In this document: one piece after another, positions 55,022 to 64,000 of the stretch
How positions within the stretch are numbered: position 1 is the stretch's first letter
How the letters are laid out: every line of letters starts with the position of its first letter
Source of the DNA: Desmodus rotundus
Lineage: Eukaryota; Chordata; Mammalia; Chiroptera; Phyllostomidae
Assembly: GCF_022682495.2 (NCBI RefSeq)
Contig: NC_071392.1
Coordinates: forward strand, 57,189,459-57,253,458
Direction of reading: 5' to 3'
Length of the DNA: 64,000 bases
Position numbers and translations under genes: made by a program
The notes under the pieces: model-generated
What the model was told of the DNA's origin: nothing
Databases searched by the model: none
Seen by the model: only the letters and a program-made list of their open reading frames with translations

Positions 55022-55454
55022 TTTTTACATTTATTGTCAATTTTTTAAAATATATTTACTGATTATGCCATTACAGTTGTTCCATTTTCCGCCCCCCTCA
55101 CTCCACTCCATTGTACCCACCCCTTCCCTCCCACATTCCCCCACTATAGTTCATGTCCATGGGTCATACTTATAAGTTCTTTGGCTTCTACATTTCCTAC
55201 ACTATTCTTACCCTCCCCCTGTCTATTTTCCACCTATCATCTATGCTACTTATTCCCTGTACTATTCCCCTCTCTCCCCCTCCCACTCCCCTATTGACAA
55301 CCCTCCATGTGATCTCCATCTCTATGGTTCTGTTCCAGTTCTAGTTGTTTGCCTAGTTTGCTCTTGTTTTTGTTTTAGGTGTGGTTGTTAATAACTGTGA
55401 GTTTGCTGTCATTTTTACTGTTCCTATTTTTGATCTTCTTTTTCTTAGGTAACT

Positions 55455-56274
55455 CCCTTTAACATTTCATATAATAAGGGCTTGGGGATGATGAGCTTCT
55501 TTAACTTGACCTTATCTGAGAAGCACTTTATCTGCCCTTCCATTCTAAATGATAGCTTTACTGGATACAGTAATCTTGGATGTAGGTCCTTGCCTTTCAT
55601 GACTTTGAATACTTCTTGTCAGCCCCTTCTTGCCTGTAAGGTCTCTTTGGAGAAATCAGCTGACAGTCTATGGGAAGTACTTTGTAGGTAACTGTGTCCT
55701 TTTCTCTTGCTGCTTCTAAGATTCTCTCCTTCTCTTTAATCTTAGGTAATGTAATTATGATGTGCCTTGGTGTGTTCCTCCTTGGGTCCAGCTTCTTTGG
55801 GACTCTCTGAGCTTCCTGGACTTCCTGGAAGTCTATTTCCTTTGCCAGATGAGGGAAGTTCTCCTTCATTATTTGTTCAAATAAGTTTTCAATTTTTTGT
55901 TCTTCCTCTTCTCCTTCTGGCACCCCTATAATTCGGATGTTGGGATGTTTCAAGATGTCCTGGAGGTTCCTAAGCCTCTCCTCATTTTGCCAAATTCTTG
56001 TTTCTTCATTCTCTTCTGGTTGGATGTTTCTTTCTTCCTTCTGGTCCACACCATTCATTTGAGTCCCAGTTTCCTTTGCATCACTATTGGTTCCCTGTAC
56101 ATTTTCCTTTGTTTCTCTTGGCATAGGCTTCATTTTTTCATCTGGTTTTCGAACAAATTCAACCAATTCTGTGAGCGTCTTGATAACCAGTGTTTTGAAC
56201 TGTGCACCCAATAGGTTGGCTATCTCTTCCTCGCTTAGTTGTATTTTTTCTGGAGCTTTGAAGTGTTCTGTCAT
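55455..56274 (-). pseudogene. HAL1-F ORF1, longer form, frameshifted in the C-terminal domain
   Basis: It is open from 56274 (MTEHFKAPEKIQLSEEE) through the RRM-like core (IRIIGVPEGEEEEQ, then HIIITLPKIK) and into the C-terminal domain (EKERILEAAREKDTVTYK). There a single-base change in the GTACTTCCCATAGACTGTC region shifts the frame, and a stop follows at about 55597. The correct frame continues to about 55455 with the YPVKLSFRMEG-type end. It shows what the A, C and D copies have lost: about 47 residues between PKIK and KDLHP. Confidence 0.85.
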
Positions 56275-57024
56275 TTGGGACTTTTTTTTTTTTTTTTTTT
56301 TTGTCTTGGCACGGCTGTTACTTAAAGGGGTGGAGCCTTAGGTGTTCCCCGGGGTGGGGTAACGCTGGTCGCTGTGCTGTGATGCTGTATGTAGGGGAGG
56401 GGCCAAGAGGGAGCAATGGCGCCTGCTCCACTCTCCACTGGACCCCAATCTTCCACTCCGCCACCCACAATCAAACTGGGCCCCTCTGGCGCTTGTTCCG
56501 GAGTGGGTGGGCTTGTGCATACTCTAGGCCCCTGTGGGTCTCTCCAACGACCTCTCCTGTGAGGCTGGGAGTCTCTCCTGCTGCCGCCCCAACCCCCAGG
56601 GGCGCTTTCAATCAGAGGTTTGAGGCTTTATTTCCCGGAGCTGGAGCCCTCAGTTACATGGTCTGCTTCACTCCCCACAGTTTGTCCTGTTTATCTGTGC
56701 GTGAATGTGGGGCCGCTGGGTGCTACCAGCTGCTCTGCCTGCACCGTTCTCCGCCACTCTGAGTCCGGCCCTCTTGGTTTATCTGCGCAAATGTGGGGTT
56801 GCAGGGTCTGCCATTGACCAGACTGCCTGACCCATTTGTCCCACACTCCACCAGTCTGGGTCCCACCAGGGCAATGCGAGTCCTCTCCATCCCGGCTGCC
56901 CATCTCCGCCCCTCTTACCGGTCTGGATGAATGTTTATTTTTTATTTCCTCGGTGTCGGACTTCCTTGCCCTTCAACTTTCCATCAGTTCCTGTTGTGCG
57001 AGGAGGCGCAGTGTGTCCACCTAC

Positions 57025-57037
57025 GCCGCCATCTTGG
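57025..57037 (-). promoter_or_regulatory. YY1-like motif at HAL1-F 5' end
   Basis: The minus strand reads CCAAGATGGCGGC, intact and close to the element start. Confidence 0.6.
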
Positions 57038-57045
57038 TTCTCTCC

Positions 57046-57064
57046 AGGAAAGCCCTATTACTTT
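57046..57064. repeat. TSD of HAL1-F, right copy
   Basis: AGGAAAGCCCTATTACTTT, identical to 55003-55021. Confidence 0.95.
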
Positions 57065-58149
57065 CGTGTCTTTTGCTTAAATTTTTAAAAATAAAATTGA
57101 TCTCAAGATTTTATTCACCTTACCATAAGACTTTCTAAGAAGATTTACCATGCTTTGCAGTAAGTCTGCAGCATCACTAGTTGATACTATAAAAATATCT
57201 GGAGATGAGCTAGGGATTATTTATTTGACAATTTAGTGCAAAATATGTTTCAACTTCTGAAATGATCCTTAGCAAGATGAATGCACATCTGTGGAAGAAG
57301 CTCAAATGAGGGGAAATTTTATGCTAACACAACCGCTACATCTCAAACCACCAAATACAGCTTTACATGTGGCATTTACACATTGAAAAAGTCTTTGGAG
57401 TTATTCTTATATGTATCCCTTGTTGAGAACCACTGGGCAAAACTGATGGGAACTAAGCAGCTATGTGTATCTGTGAATAAGAGAATGGACAATAAATCTA
57501 CATTCTTTCTGTTACAAAGAGGAATATCTGGTTGCTGAGAGATAGGTTTCCTGAAGCCAAAGATTCATTTTGGAAAACAAAAAAACATTAGGACTTCTGT
57601 GTTACAACTATTATCATTTCTGTGTCTGTCAGACTTAGATGCCAGTGGGACAAGAGAGAAGTAACACCTGTGGTAGAAAGAAGGAGGAATTAAAATTCTG
57701 GCAGGAGCTGTAGCCTAACAGTTTCTTCCAGCACCATGAGCCCCAAGATCTAATCTTCCTGTTCAGAGACAGCTGTGTTGGGTAGGAGCAGCCAGGCCCA
57801 CCTAGCTAAAAGCATCCTAAACATGACCACACACCTTAAAAGGCATCAGAACAGCTCATATCCAAGTCTGCCACACTCTTCAAAGAATTTAGTGATCAGT
57901 TCTTTTGGCTTTTTCAGAATTTCTTTAAAACCACCTGGAATTGGGAGGCAGAATTAAGATGTGGACCTTTACCAGTATTGCTTTCTTTATGTGAATGGAG
58001 GGAGGGGAATGGAATAAATAGCGAGAAAAACATGGCTGATTAGATTTCTCTCTGTATAAGAGCATGTGCTAGGTGCAGGACTTGGAAGATTAGGGCATGA
58101 AGAAGTGAGGAATCTTCAAATCTTCTCATGTAGAATGTGAGGCCTGACT
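57065..58149. other. Low-copy sequence
   Basis: No recognised gene or repeat. An open frame at 57281-57538 has no domain. Confidence 0.4.
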
Positions 58150-60117
58150 TCCAGTCAAGATGGTGGCATAGGTAAACACAGCTTACCTCCTCACATAATC
58201 ACATCAAAATTATAACTAAACTATAGAACAACCATCACTCAGAACCATCAGAAATCGAGTTTATAGAATTAAAAAGAAACCACATCCATCCAGACTGGCA
58301 GGAAACATGGAATGGGCTGGTCCCATATTCATGTGTGGTGGATAAAAATTTGGGAGAGATATCTCTGGAAAGAGGAGTCCAAGCTCTATACCAGGCCACT
58401 AACCCCAGGGTTCCAGTGTCAGTAAGTTTCTATACCTTCTGGCTGCAAAAACCAGTGAGGATTGTGTCGGTGGGAAAAACTTCTGGAGTCCCAAGCAGTT
58501 CTTCTTCAAGAACTCACACATGGACTTAACTCACTTCCTCCGAGTTCCAGCACTGGGATAACAGCTTGAAAGGCACCAGTGGCATACAGGGGGGAACTGA
58601 AGTGTCTGGCATCAAGGCAAGTGCTAGAGGACAGATTTCTCCCAGACAGAAAAGTGGGCAGAGGGTATTGTCACTTTTCTGAACCCTGCCTTCACACAGC
58701 CATAGAGACAGCAGGCAGGTGCCATATCTGAGATTCTATCAACCTGGCTAACACTGTTTGCCTGCCCTTAGGATCCTCTGAGACTCTGCCCCACCCAACT
58801 TATGGGTCCACCCACCACTCTGTTTAAATGGCTTTTCAATATCAATTTCTGGTCTTGGTTCATGCTTTACAACTTCTTAAATCTTCTCAAATAAACAACA
58901 GCCAGCATCAACGAGCCCCTTAGCCATCCTACCACTTTCTAAGTGACCTCTGGCCTGAAACTAGCAGCAACCAGCCTAGTTGGCTTAGCTTTGCCTGGGA
59001 ATCTCTAAGCCAGCACAAATAACCTCCATCTCAGATTGCTTTATAGCTCATGCAGGGTGGCCCTGCACAGAACACAGGTGGGAGCTGACTGTGGCCTGCA
59101 CCACACATGGGAAAACCCAGAGCCTGCATAACCAGTGGACAGCTACAGACCACATAGGAGCACCATCACCCTTCCCCTGCACAGTTGATCCTCCACAGAT
59201 GGTGGAGGTTTGTGTACAGTGGTCACACCCATACCTTGCAGCTGACTTGCCTGGGCAGATCCCTCCCATTGATCTGCCAACAGCAGTCAAGGCCAAATAT
59301 AGGCTGGCTTCACTCAGAAGAGTGCACATCAAGTACCCAGCTTGGATGAAAAGGCAGGCTGTGCCAATAAACCCTACAGGGACACCTACTACATTAGGCC
59401 ACACAACCAAATACAGGGAATCATAGCAGCTCTACCTAATATACAGAAACAAACACAGGGAGGTGGCCAAAATGAGGAGACAAAGAAACAGATCAAATGA
59501 AAGACAGATTAAAACTCCAGAAAAACATCTAAGCACTTGAAAGAAGGCAATCTATCAGATCCAGAGTTCAAAATATTGGTTATAAAGACACTCAAGGAAA
59601 TTGGTGAGGACTGCAACAGTATAAAACAGAGATAGTCAGAGACAAAGGATACACTAGTTGAAATAAAAAACAATTTACAGGGAAATAACAGTAGAGTGGA
59701 TGAAGCCAAGAATCAGATCAATGATTTTTAACGTAAAGAAGCAAAAAACAACCAATCAGAATAAGAAAAGAGAATCCTAAAAAATGAGGATAGTGTAAGT
59801 GGCCTGTGTGATAACTTCAAGCATTCCAACACCATCTCACAGGGGTGCCAGAAGGAGAAAAATAGAAAGAAATTGGAAATATATTTGCAAAAATAATGAA
59901 AGAACACTTCCTTAATTTGGTGAAGGAAATAAACATACAAGTTGAGGAAGCATAGAGAGTCCTAATCAAGATGATGGAAAGAGACCCATGTCAAGACATA
60001 TCATAATTAAAATGACAAAGGTTAAAGATAAAGAGAGAATCTTAAAAGCAGCAGTTAGTTACCTACAGGGGAGTTCCTATAAAACTGTCAATTGATTTCT
60101 CAAAAGAAACTTTAGAG

Positions 60118-61178
60118 AGCTCAGAAATAAACCCATATCAATACAGTCAGTTAATATTTCTCAAAGGGGGCAGGAACATGATATGGAGTAAAAATAGCCT
60201 CTTCAATATCAAATGGTGTTGGAAGATCTGGATAAGTACATGCAAAAAAAAAAAGAAACTAGACCACCAACTTACACGGTACACCAAAATAAACTCAAGA
60301 TGGATAAAAGACTTAAATACAAGTTGTGACACCAAAAAAGTCCGGGAGGAAAACAGGCAGGAAAACTTCATATATTTCATGCAGCAATATTTTCACCAAT
60401 ATATACCCTAGGGCAAGGGATATAAAGGAAAGAATAAACAAATGGGACTACATCAAACTAAAAAGCTTCTGCATGGCTAAAGAAAACATCAACAAAATAG
60501 AAAGCGAACCAACTGTATGTGAAAACATATTTGCCAATGATACCTCCGACAAGGGTTGGATCTCCAAAATATATAAACAGCTCACAGGACTCCACACCAA
60601 GAAGACAAGAAATCCAATTAAAAAATGGGCAAAAGACCTGAACAGACACTTTCCCAAGGAGGACATACAGAGGGCCCATACTCATATGAAAAAATGCTCA
60701 ACATCACCATCCATTAGAGAGATGCAGATTAAAAACTCAATGAGATACCTTCAATGAGATTCTTCACACAAGTGAGGATGGCCATCATTAATAAATCAAG
60801 GAACAACAAGTTCTGGCAAGGTTGTAGAAAAAAGGGAACCCTAGTACACCCTTGGTGGGAATTCAGACTCATGCAGCCACTGTGAAAAACAGTATAGCTT
60901 TTCCTCAAAAAACTAAAGATGGAACTGGCTTTAAGATCTAGTGATCCCACTGTTGAGATTATACCGAATCACCAATTCAAAATATCCTATGCAGCCCTGG
61001 CTGGTGTGGCTCAGTGGATTGAGTGCCGGAAGCAAAGAAATAGGAATACAGGACTCAGGAGCACAGACAATGGGTGGGGATTGACTGTGGGAGTGGGAAG
61101 GATAGAATAGGGGTGAGCAAGAGGGAAAACAGTGGGACAACTGTAACTGAATGAAAATAAATAAACTAAAAAGATAAA
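60118..61178 (+). mobile_element. 5'-truncated L1 3' end inside HAL1-G
   Basis: ORF2 C-terminal coding is open at 60326-60757 (KENINKIESEPTVCENIFAN, then WISKIYKQLTGLHTKKTRNP), and the element ends with GGGACAACTGTAACTGAATG, then AAAATAAATAAACT. Part of the 3' UTR is replaced by a VES SINE fragment at 60994-61029. Confidence 0.82.
60994..61029 (+). mobile_element. VES SINE head fragment (tRNA-like, with A-box)
   Basis: GCCCTGGCTGGTGTGGCTCA, then GTGGATTGAGTGCCGG, is the first 36 bp of a VES SINE. It includes the Pol III A-box TGGCTCAGTGG at 61007-61017. It stops abruptly, and L1 3' UTR follows, so the SINE body and adjoining L1 sequence were lost together. It is not a tRNA gene. Confidence 0.8.
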
Positions 61179-61790
61179 CATTACAGGCTAGAAGGGATTG
61201 GCAAGAAAAATTCAAAGTCATGAAAAGTAGGGACCTACAACCAAGATTGATCTACTTAGCAAAGATATCATTTCAAATCAAAGGGCAGATAAAGAGCTTC
61301 CCAGACAAGAAAAACCTAAAGGAGTTCACCATCACCAAACCATTATTATGTGAAATGTGAAAGGGACTTATTTAAGAAAAAGAAGATCAAAACTATGAAT
61401 AATAAAATGGCAGTAAATACATATCTATCAAAAATTGAATCTAAAAAGCAAACTAAACAAACAAGAACAGTGACAGAACCATGGATATGAAGAGTGTTTT
61501 GATGGGTTGTAGGGCAATGGGTGAAGAGGTGAGGGTATTACAAAGTGTAAATAGGTAGTTATAGAATAGCCATGGAGATGTAAAGTACAGTATAGGAAAT
61601 GGAATAGCCAAATAGCTTATATGCCTGACCCTTGGACATGAAAAATGGGTGTGGGTTGTCTGAGTGAGTGGCAGGTGCTGGGTGGTGGAGGGCAAAGAAG
61701 GAAAAATTGGGACAACTGATGCATCTAGTATCTGGGGCCTTTCCTTACTTGATGGCATAATCAATAAGATAAAATAATAAAGATAAAACA

Positions 61791-62174
61791 GTGATGCTTA
61801 AGAGTGTGTATATTACTCAAGATCAGCTGGGGAGAGACTGCAGGGCTCAGCGGGATCTGGGTCCAGCCCTATCTCCCCAGCTTCTGTCTGCTCATGACCG
61901 CACACTTCCTTCTTGATACAGAAGGTTCCTAGTCATTTCTTTCTTCTTGTCCCCAATCTCTATATGATAAAGGAAATCTATGGTTATATAATTTTTGTAC
62001 TCTTGCTTAATTCTTCCAAACTGAAAGTAATACCACAATAATTGTTTTGAGCGTCATCCTGATGCAGCAGCCAGGAGGACCAGGTCACTGAAGTTCTACT
62101 CCTTGTGTTAATCATGCTCAGTAGGATAAGAACCATAAGCGCAGATGGAGTCCAGTTTTAAATGTATAATCTGT
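61791..62174. other. Low-copy sequence
   Basis: No recognised feature. Confidence 0.4.
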
Positions 62175-62453
62175 CCTAATTTTTTAAAATTACTTCATTG
62201 TTGTTCAATTACAGTTGTCTGCATTTTCTCCCACCCCCACCCCCATCCACCCCAGCCAAACACACCTCCCTCCCTCGCTTCCACCCTTGGTTTTGTCCAT
62301 GTGTCCTTTATAGTAGTTCCTGAAACTTTTCTTCCCACTGTCCCCTCCCCTATCCCCTCTGGCTCTTGTTAGATTGTTCTTAATTTCAATGTCTCTGGTT
62401 ATATTTTGTTTGTTTTTTTCTTTTGTTGATTATTTTCTGGTTAAAGGTGTGTT
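62175..62453 (-). mobile_element. Short L1 3' end fragment
   Basis: The plus strand has TTCATTGTTGTTCAATTACA, then GTTGTC and a C-rich region, then TTAATTTCAATGTCTCTGGT. The short duplication CCTAATT occurs at both sides (about 62174 and 62456). Confidence 0.78.
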
Positions 62454-62896
62454 GGCCTAATTGTTTTAAGTAAGTGCTTTTATAAAAGGTCTGGACTGTC
62501 CTTTAAATATATTTTTTCTCTCTTGAAGGGAAATGTATTTGTAGTCTTTTTGTGGACTCAACTGTAGAAAGAGAGACTGGTACAGGAAAGATGCTTTTGT
62601 GTGGAATTTAAAAATTAGTTTATACTTAGGGCATACAAATTGCATAGCTATTTTAAGATAGAAGGTGGTTAAAAACTTGTGTGTGTGCAGCCATTTTGAG
62701 CTTTGTTTATTTGAGTAGTATAGAGTGAATTTTTTTTTCAAGCAAAAGAGTGCCAACTTTATGTTCAGTCACAGACGAGATGCTTCTTTTTTCTTGATAG
62801 TACGGGATTTAGAGACCAGAATTTTCTTTTCCAGCAATAACTACAAGTCCCCTAGCATTGTTTTCTATTCTCATACCCATTTATATTATGGAGAAT

Positions 62897-63085
62897 TATT
62901 TTTTTTTATTTTATTTTTTAATACAGTTGTCCCTATATTTCCCCCAAAACTCTCCCCTGCCCTACCCATCACCTCCTGGCTTCCAATCTCCCTGCCTTGT
63001 TGTCTGTCCATGGGTCCTTTATACATGTTCCTTGACTTGAATCTTCCTCTTTTTTCCCTCATTATGCCCTTTCCACCTGTCTTAG
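62897..63085 (-). mobile_element. Short L1 3' UTR fragment
   Basis: A T-rich tract, then AATACAGTTGTCCCTATATT and a C-rich stretch with TCCATGGGTCCTTTATACAT. This is the 3' UTR only. Confidence 0.7.
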
Positions 63086-63477
63086 AAAAGAGGGCATCAC
63101 TTACATTCTGCTCTGCTCTCAGTACAGCACTGTGTGTCAGCAGATACAAGTCCTGAGTCTGCTTGCTTAGCTCTTTTCTTCATGAAGGTTCTTGCTTTAT
63201 ATGATTTCAAACAGTAAGTATTTTCATGATAGCTAAATATATACCATGAGTAGATATGTATTTCCCTTTCTATTATGTAGGATTTTTTAAATGTAAGTTA
63301 GATTTGGCAGTGTTTTATTTGCCTTACATTTTTTTTTGGATAGAAATTATCCTGGGTTGTTCTGGCCCAAAGCAGCCTCATGAATTGCTAGGAATTAGAC
63401 ATTGGCCCCTGAAATATGGGGCCAACGATACAGGCTCATCCTGGCTTGAATGTTTCATGTGGAGGCATGGACAGGTC

Positions 63478-63690
63478 CTTTATTATTTAATTGGCACTTG
63501 TTTATTAAACATTTGCTTACATACCAGATCCAGTTGCAGTGCTGGGGAACACAGCCATGAACAAAAAGACAGGTACCTGCTCTCATGGAGATTTTAATCT
63601 AGCTGGGGGGAGAGGGTTGTTAGAAAATGAAAATCACAAATAAGTGTATAACATGATGTCAAGAACTGGAAGTGCAAAGGGAGAGAGAGA
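63478..63690 (-). repeat. L2 3' end fragment
   Basis: TTGTTTATTAAACATTTGCT, then GTGCTGGGGAACACAGCCAT, GAACAAAAAGACAGGTACC and CTCATGGAGATTTTAATCTA follow the reverse-strand L2 3' consensus order. Confidence 0.6.
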
Positions 63691-64000
63691 ATAGGGTAAG
63701 GATAGTTGGATAAGAGTGGGCCCAGAACACAGTGTCCTCTTGCTCTGACATTGTACCCCACTGCTGGATATAATTTCTAAAAAACCATGTTTTTGCTGAA
63801 CTTGCATAAAAATATAATCCAGAAGTCACCACCTTTACACTCTCTCATGAGGTGATTTCACATACCTGATAGTGGTTTTTTTATTTTTAATTTGATTTTC
63901 TAATGACTTTATTTAAAAAACAGACAATTTTATATAAAAATTCAGAATTTTATCTTCTCAAAAAAACCAAAAGCTCTTGTAGCCTTGGTAGCTATTTGCA
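63691..64000. other. Low-copy sequence to window end
   Basis: AT-rich with no recognised feature. Confidence 0.4.

Larger units (their letters stand above)
55022..57045 (-). mobile_element. HAL1-F: full-length ORF1-only element of the non-deleted type
   Basis: A perfect 19-bp TSD brackets 2024 bp. The minus strand has the YY1-like motif (complement of 57025-57037), a GC-rich 5' UTR, an ORF1 of the longer form (C-terminal domain present), a 3' UTR with a quadruplex motif (complement of 55116-55132), and a tail with a 14-nt segment containing AATAAA between two A-tracts (complement of 55027-55040). It is more diverged from HAL1-C and HAL1-D than they are from each other. Confidence 0.94.
59485..61365 (+). 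pseudogene. HAL1-G ORF1 remnant
   Basis: Two parts flank the L1 insertion. The first (about 59485-60117) carries N-terminal sequence, an RRM start near 59840 (AGGGGTGCCAGAAGGAGAAA) and a degraded RNP block. The second (61181 to about 61365) encodes the end of the C-terminal domain (MAFQIKGQIKSFPDKKNLKE-like). Stops and frameshifts occur throughout. Confidence 0.7.
58150..61790 (+). mobile_element. HAL1-G: old HAL1/L1-type element, interrupted by an L1 3' end
   Basis: It starts near CCAGTCAAGATGGTGGCATA, matching the 5' end of the young HAL1s, and later carries CATCCATCCAGACTGGCAGG. The 5' UTR (to about 59480) is longer than in HAL1-C. An ORF1 relic begins at about 59485. It is interrupted at 60118-61178, resumes at TTACAGGCTAGAAGGGATTG (about 61181) and ends near 61790 with GGCATAATCAATAAGATAAA. 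A 35-bp foreign segment (about 61708-61742) sits between ACAACTG and the terminus. It is heavily diverged, and no TSD was found. Confidence 0.75.

Noticed and set aside
60994..61029. Possible tRNA gene (A-box TGGCTCAGTGG)
   Set aside because: The flanking words are those of the VES SINE head, and no B-box or cloverleaf follows.
1..64000. CRISPR arrays, bacterial operons, rRNA genes
   Set aside because: No short regularly spaced repeats, no bacterial gene organisation and no rRNA sequence were seen. The content is mammalian.

Overview
This window is mammalian genomic DNA, almost certainly from a bat. There are no bacterial-type operons and I find no intact host gene. The bat call rests on tRNA-derived SINEs of the chiropteran VES type (29888-30046, 31115-31322 and a fragment at 60994-61029) and on dense L1-clade retrotransposons. 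Roughly two thirds of the window is LINE-derived, and the rest is old repeats and low-copy AT-rich DNA.

Layout: 1-7950 is a minus-strand L1 (L1-A) whose ORF2 is split by a young ORF1-only element (HAL1-A, 1903-3769). 7951-14150 holds low-copy DNA, a pogo/Tigger-like DNA transposon fossil, an L1 3' fragment, an ancient L1-like stretch, a HAL1 fragment and a MIR. 14156-23630 is an old minus-strand L1 (L1-B) with HAL1-B inside. 24556-29274 is a plus-strand L1 (L1-C) with a perfect target-site duplication (TSD) and an ORF1-to-ORF2 internal deletion. 30053-34510 is an old plus-strand L1 (L1-D) interrupted by four later insertions, including the young HAL1-C (31613-33438). HAL1-D (34916-36741) lies just beyond in the opposite orientation. 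37550-37885 is a MaLR-type LTR. 38106-40896 is a twin-primed HAL1-E carrying an L1 3' insertion. 41786-47830 is another old minus-strand L1 (L1-F), followed head to head by a processed, broken copy of MYNN (myoneurin). 49.2-55.0 kb is mostly low-copy, with a TIR element, a MIR and a possible LTR. 55022-57045 is HAL1-F with a perfect 19-bp TSD. 58150-61790 is an old HAL1-G interrupted by an L1 3' end. Three short L1/L2 3' fragments finish the window.

The most notable content is the HAL1-like ('half-L1') family. Members carry a GC-rich 5' UTR starting with a YY1-like motif, a single ORF1 protein gene, a 3' UTR with a G-quadruplex motif and an L1-like 3' terminus, and no endonuclease or reverse transcriptase. 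Several copies have exact TSDs. Two of them (C and D) are 1826 bp each, more than 99% identical by eye, have intact ORFs, and lie inverted 1.5 kb apart, which indicates recent mobility. These two and HAL1-A share an in-frame 141-bp loss in the ORF1 C-terminal domain. HAL1 elements are a known class. The deletion subfamily, the inverted young pair, the antisense 5' UTR reading frame and the tail structures are the points most worth checking.

Limits: element boundaries are read by eye from TSDs and cross-copy comparison. Subfamily names, divergence and ages were not computed.
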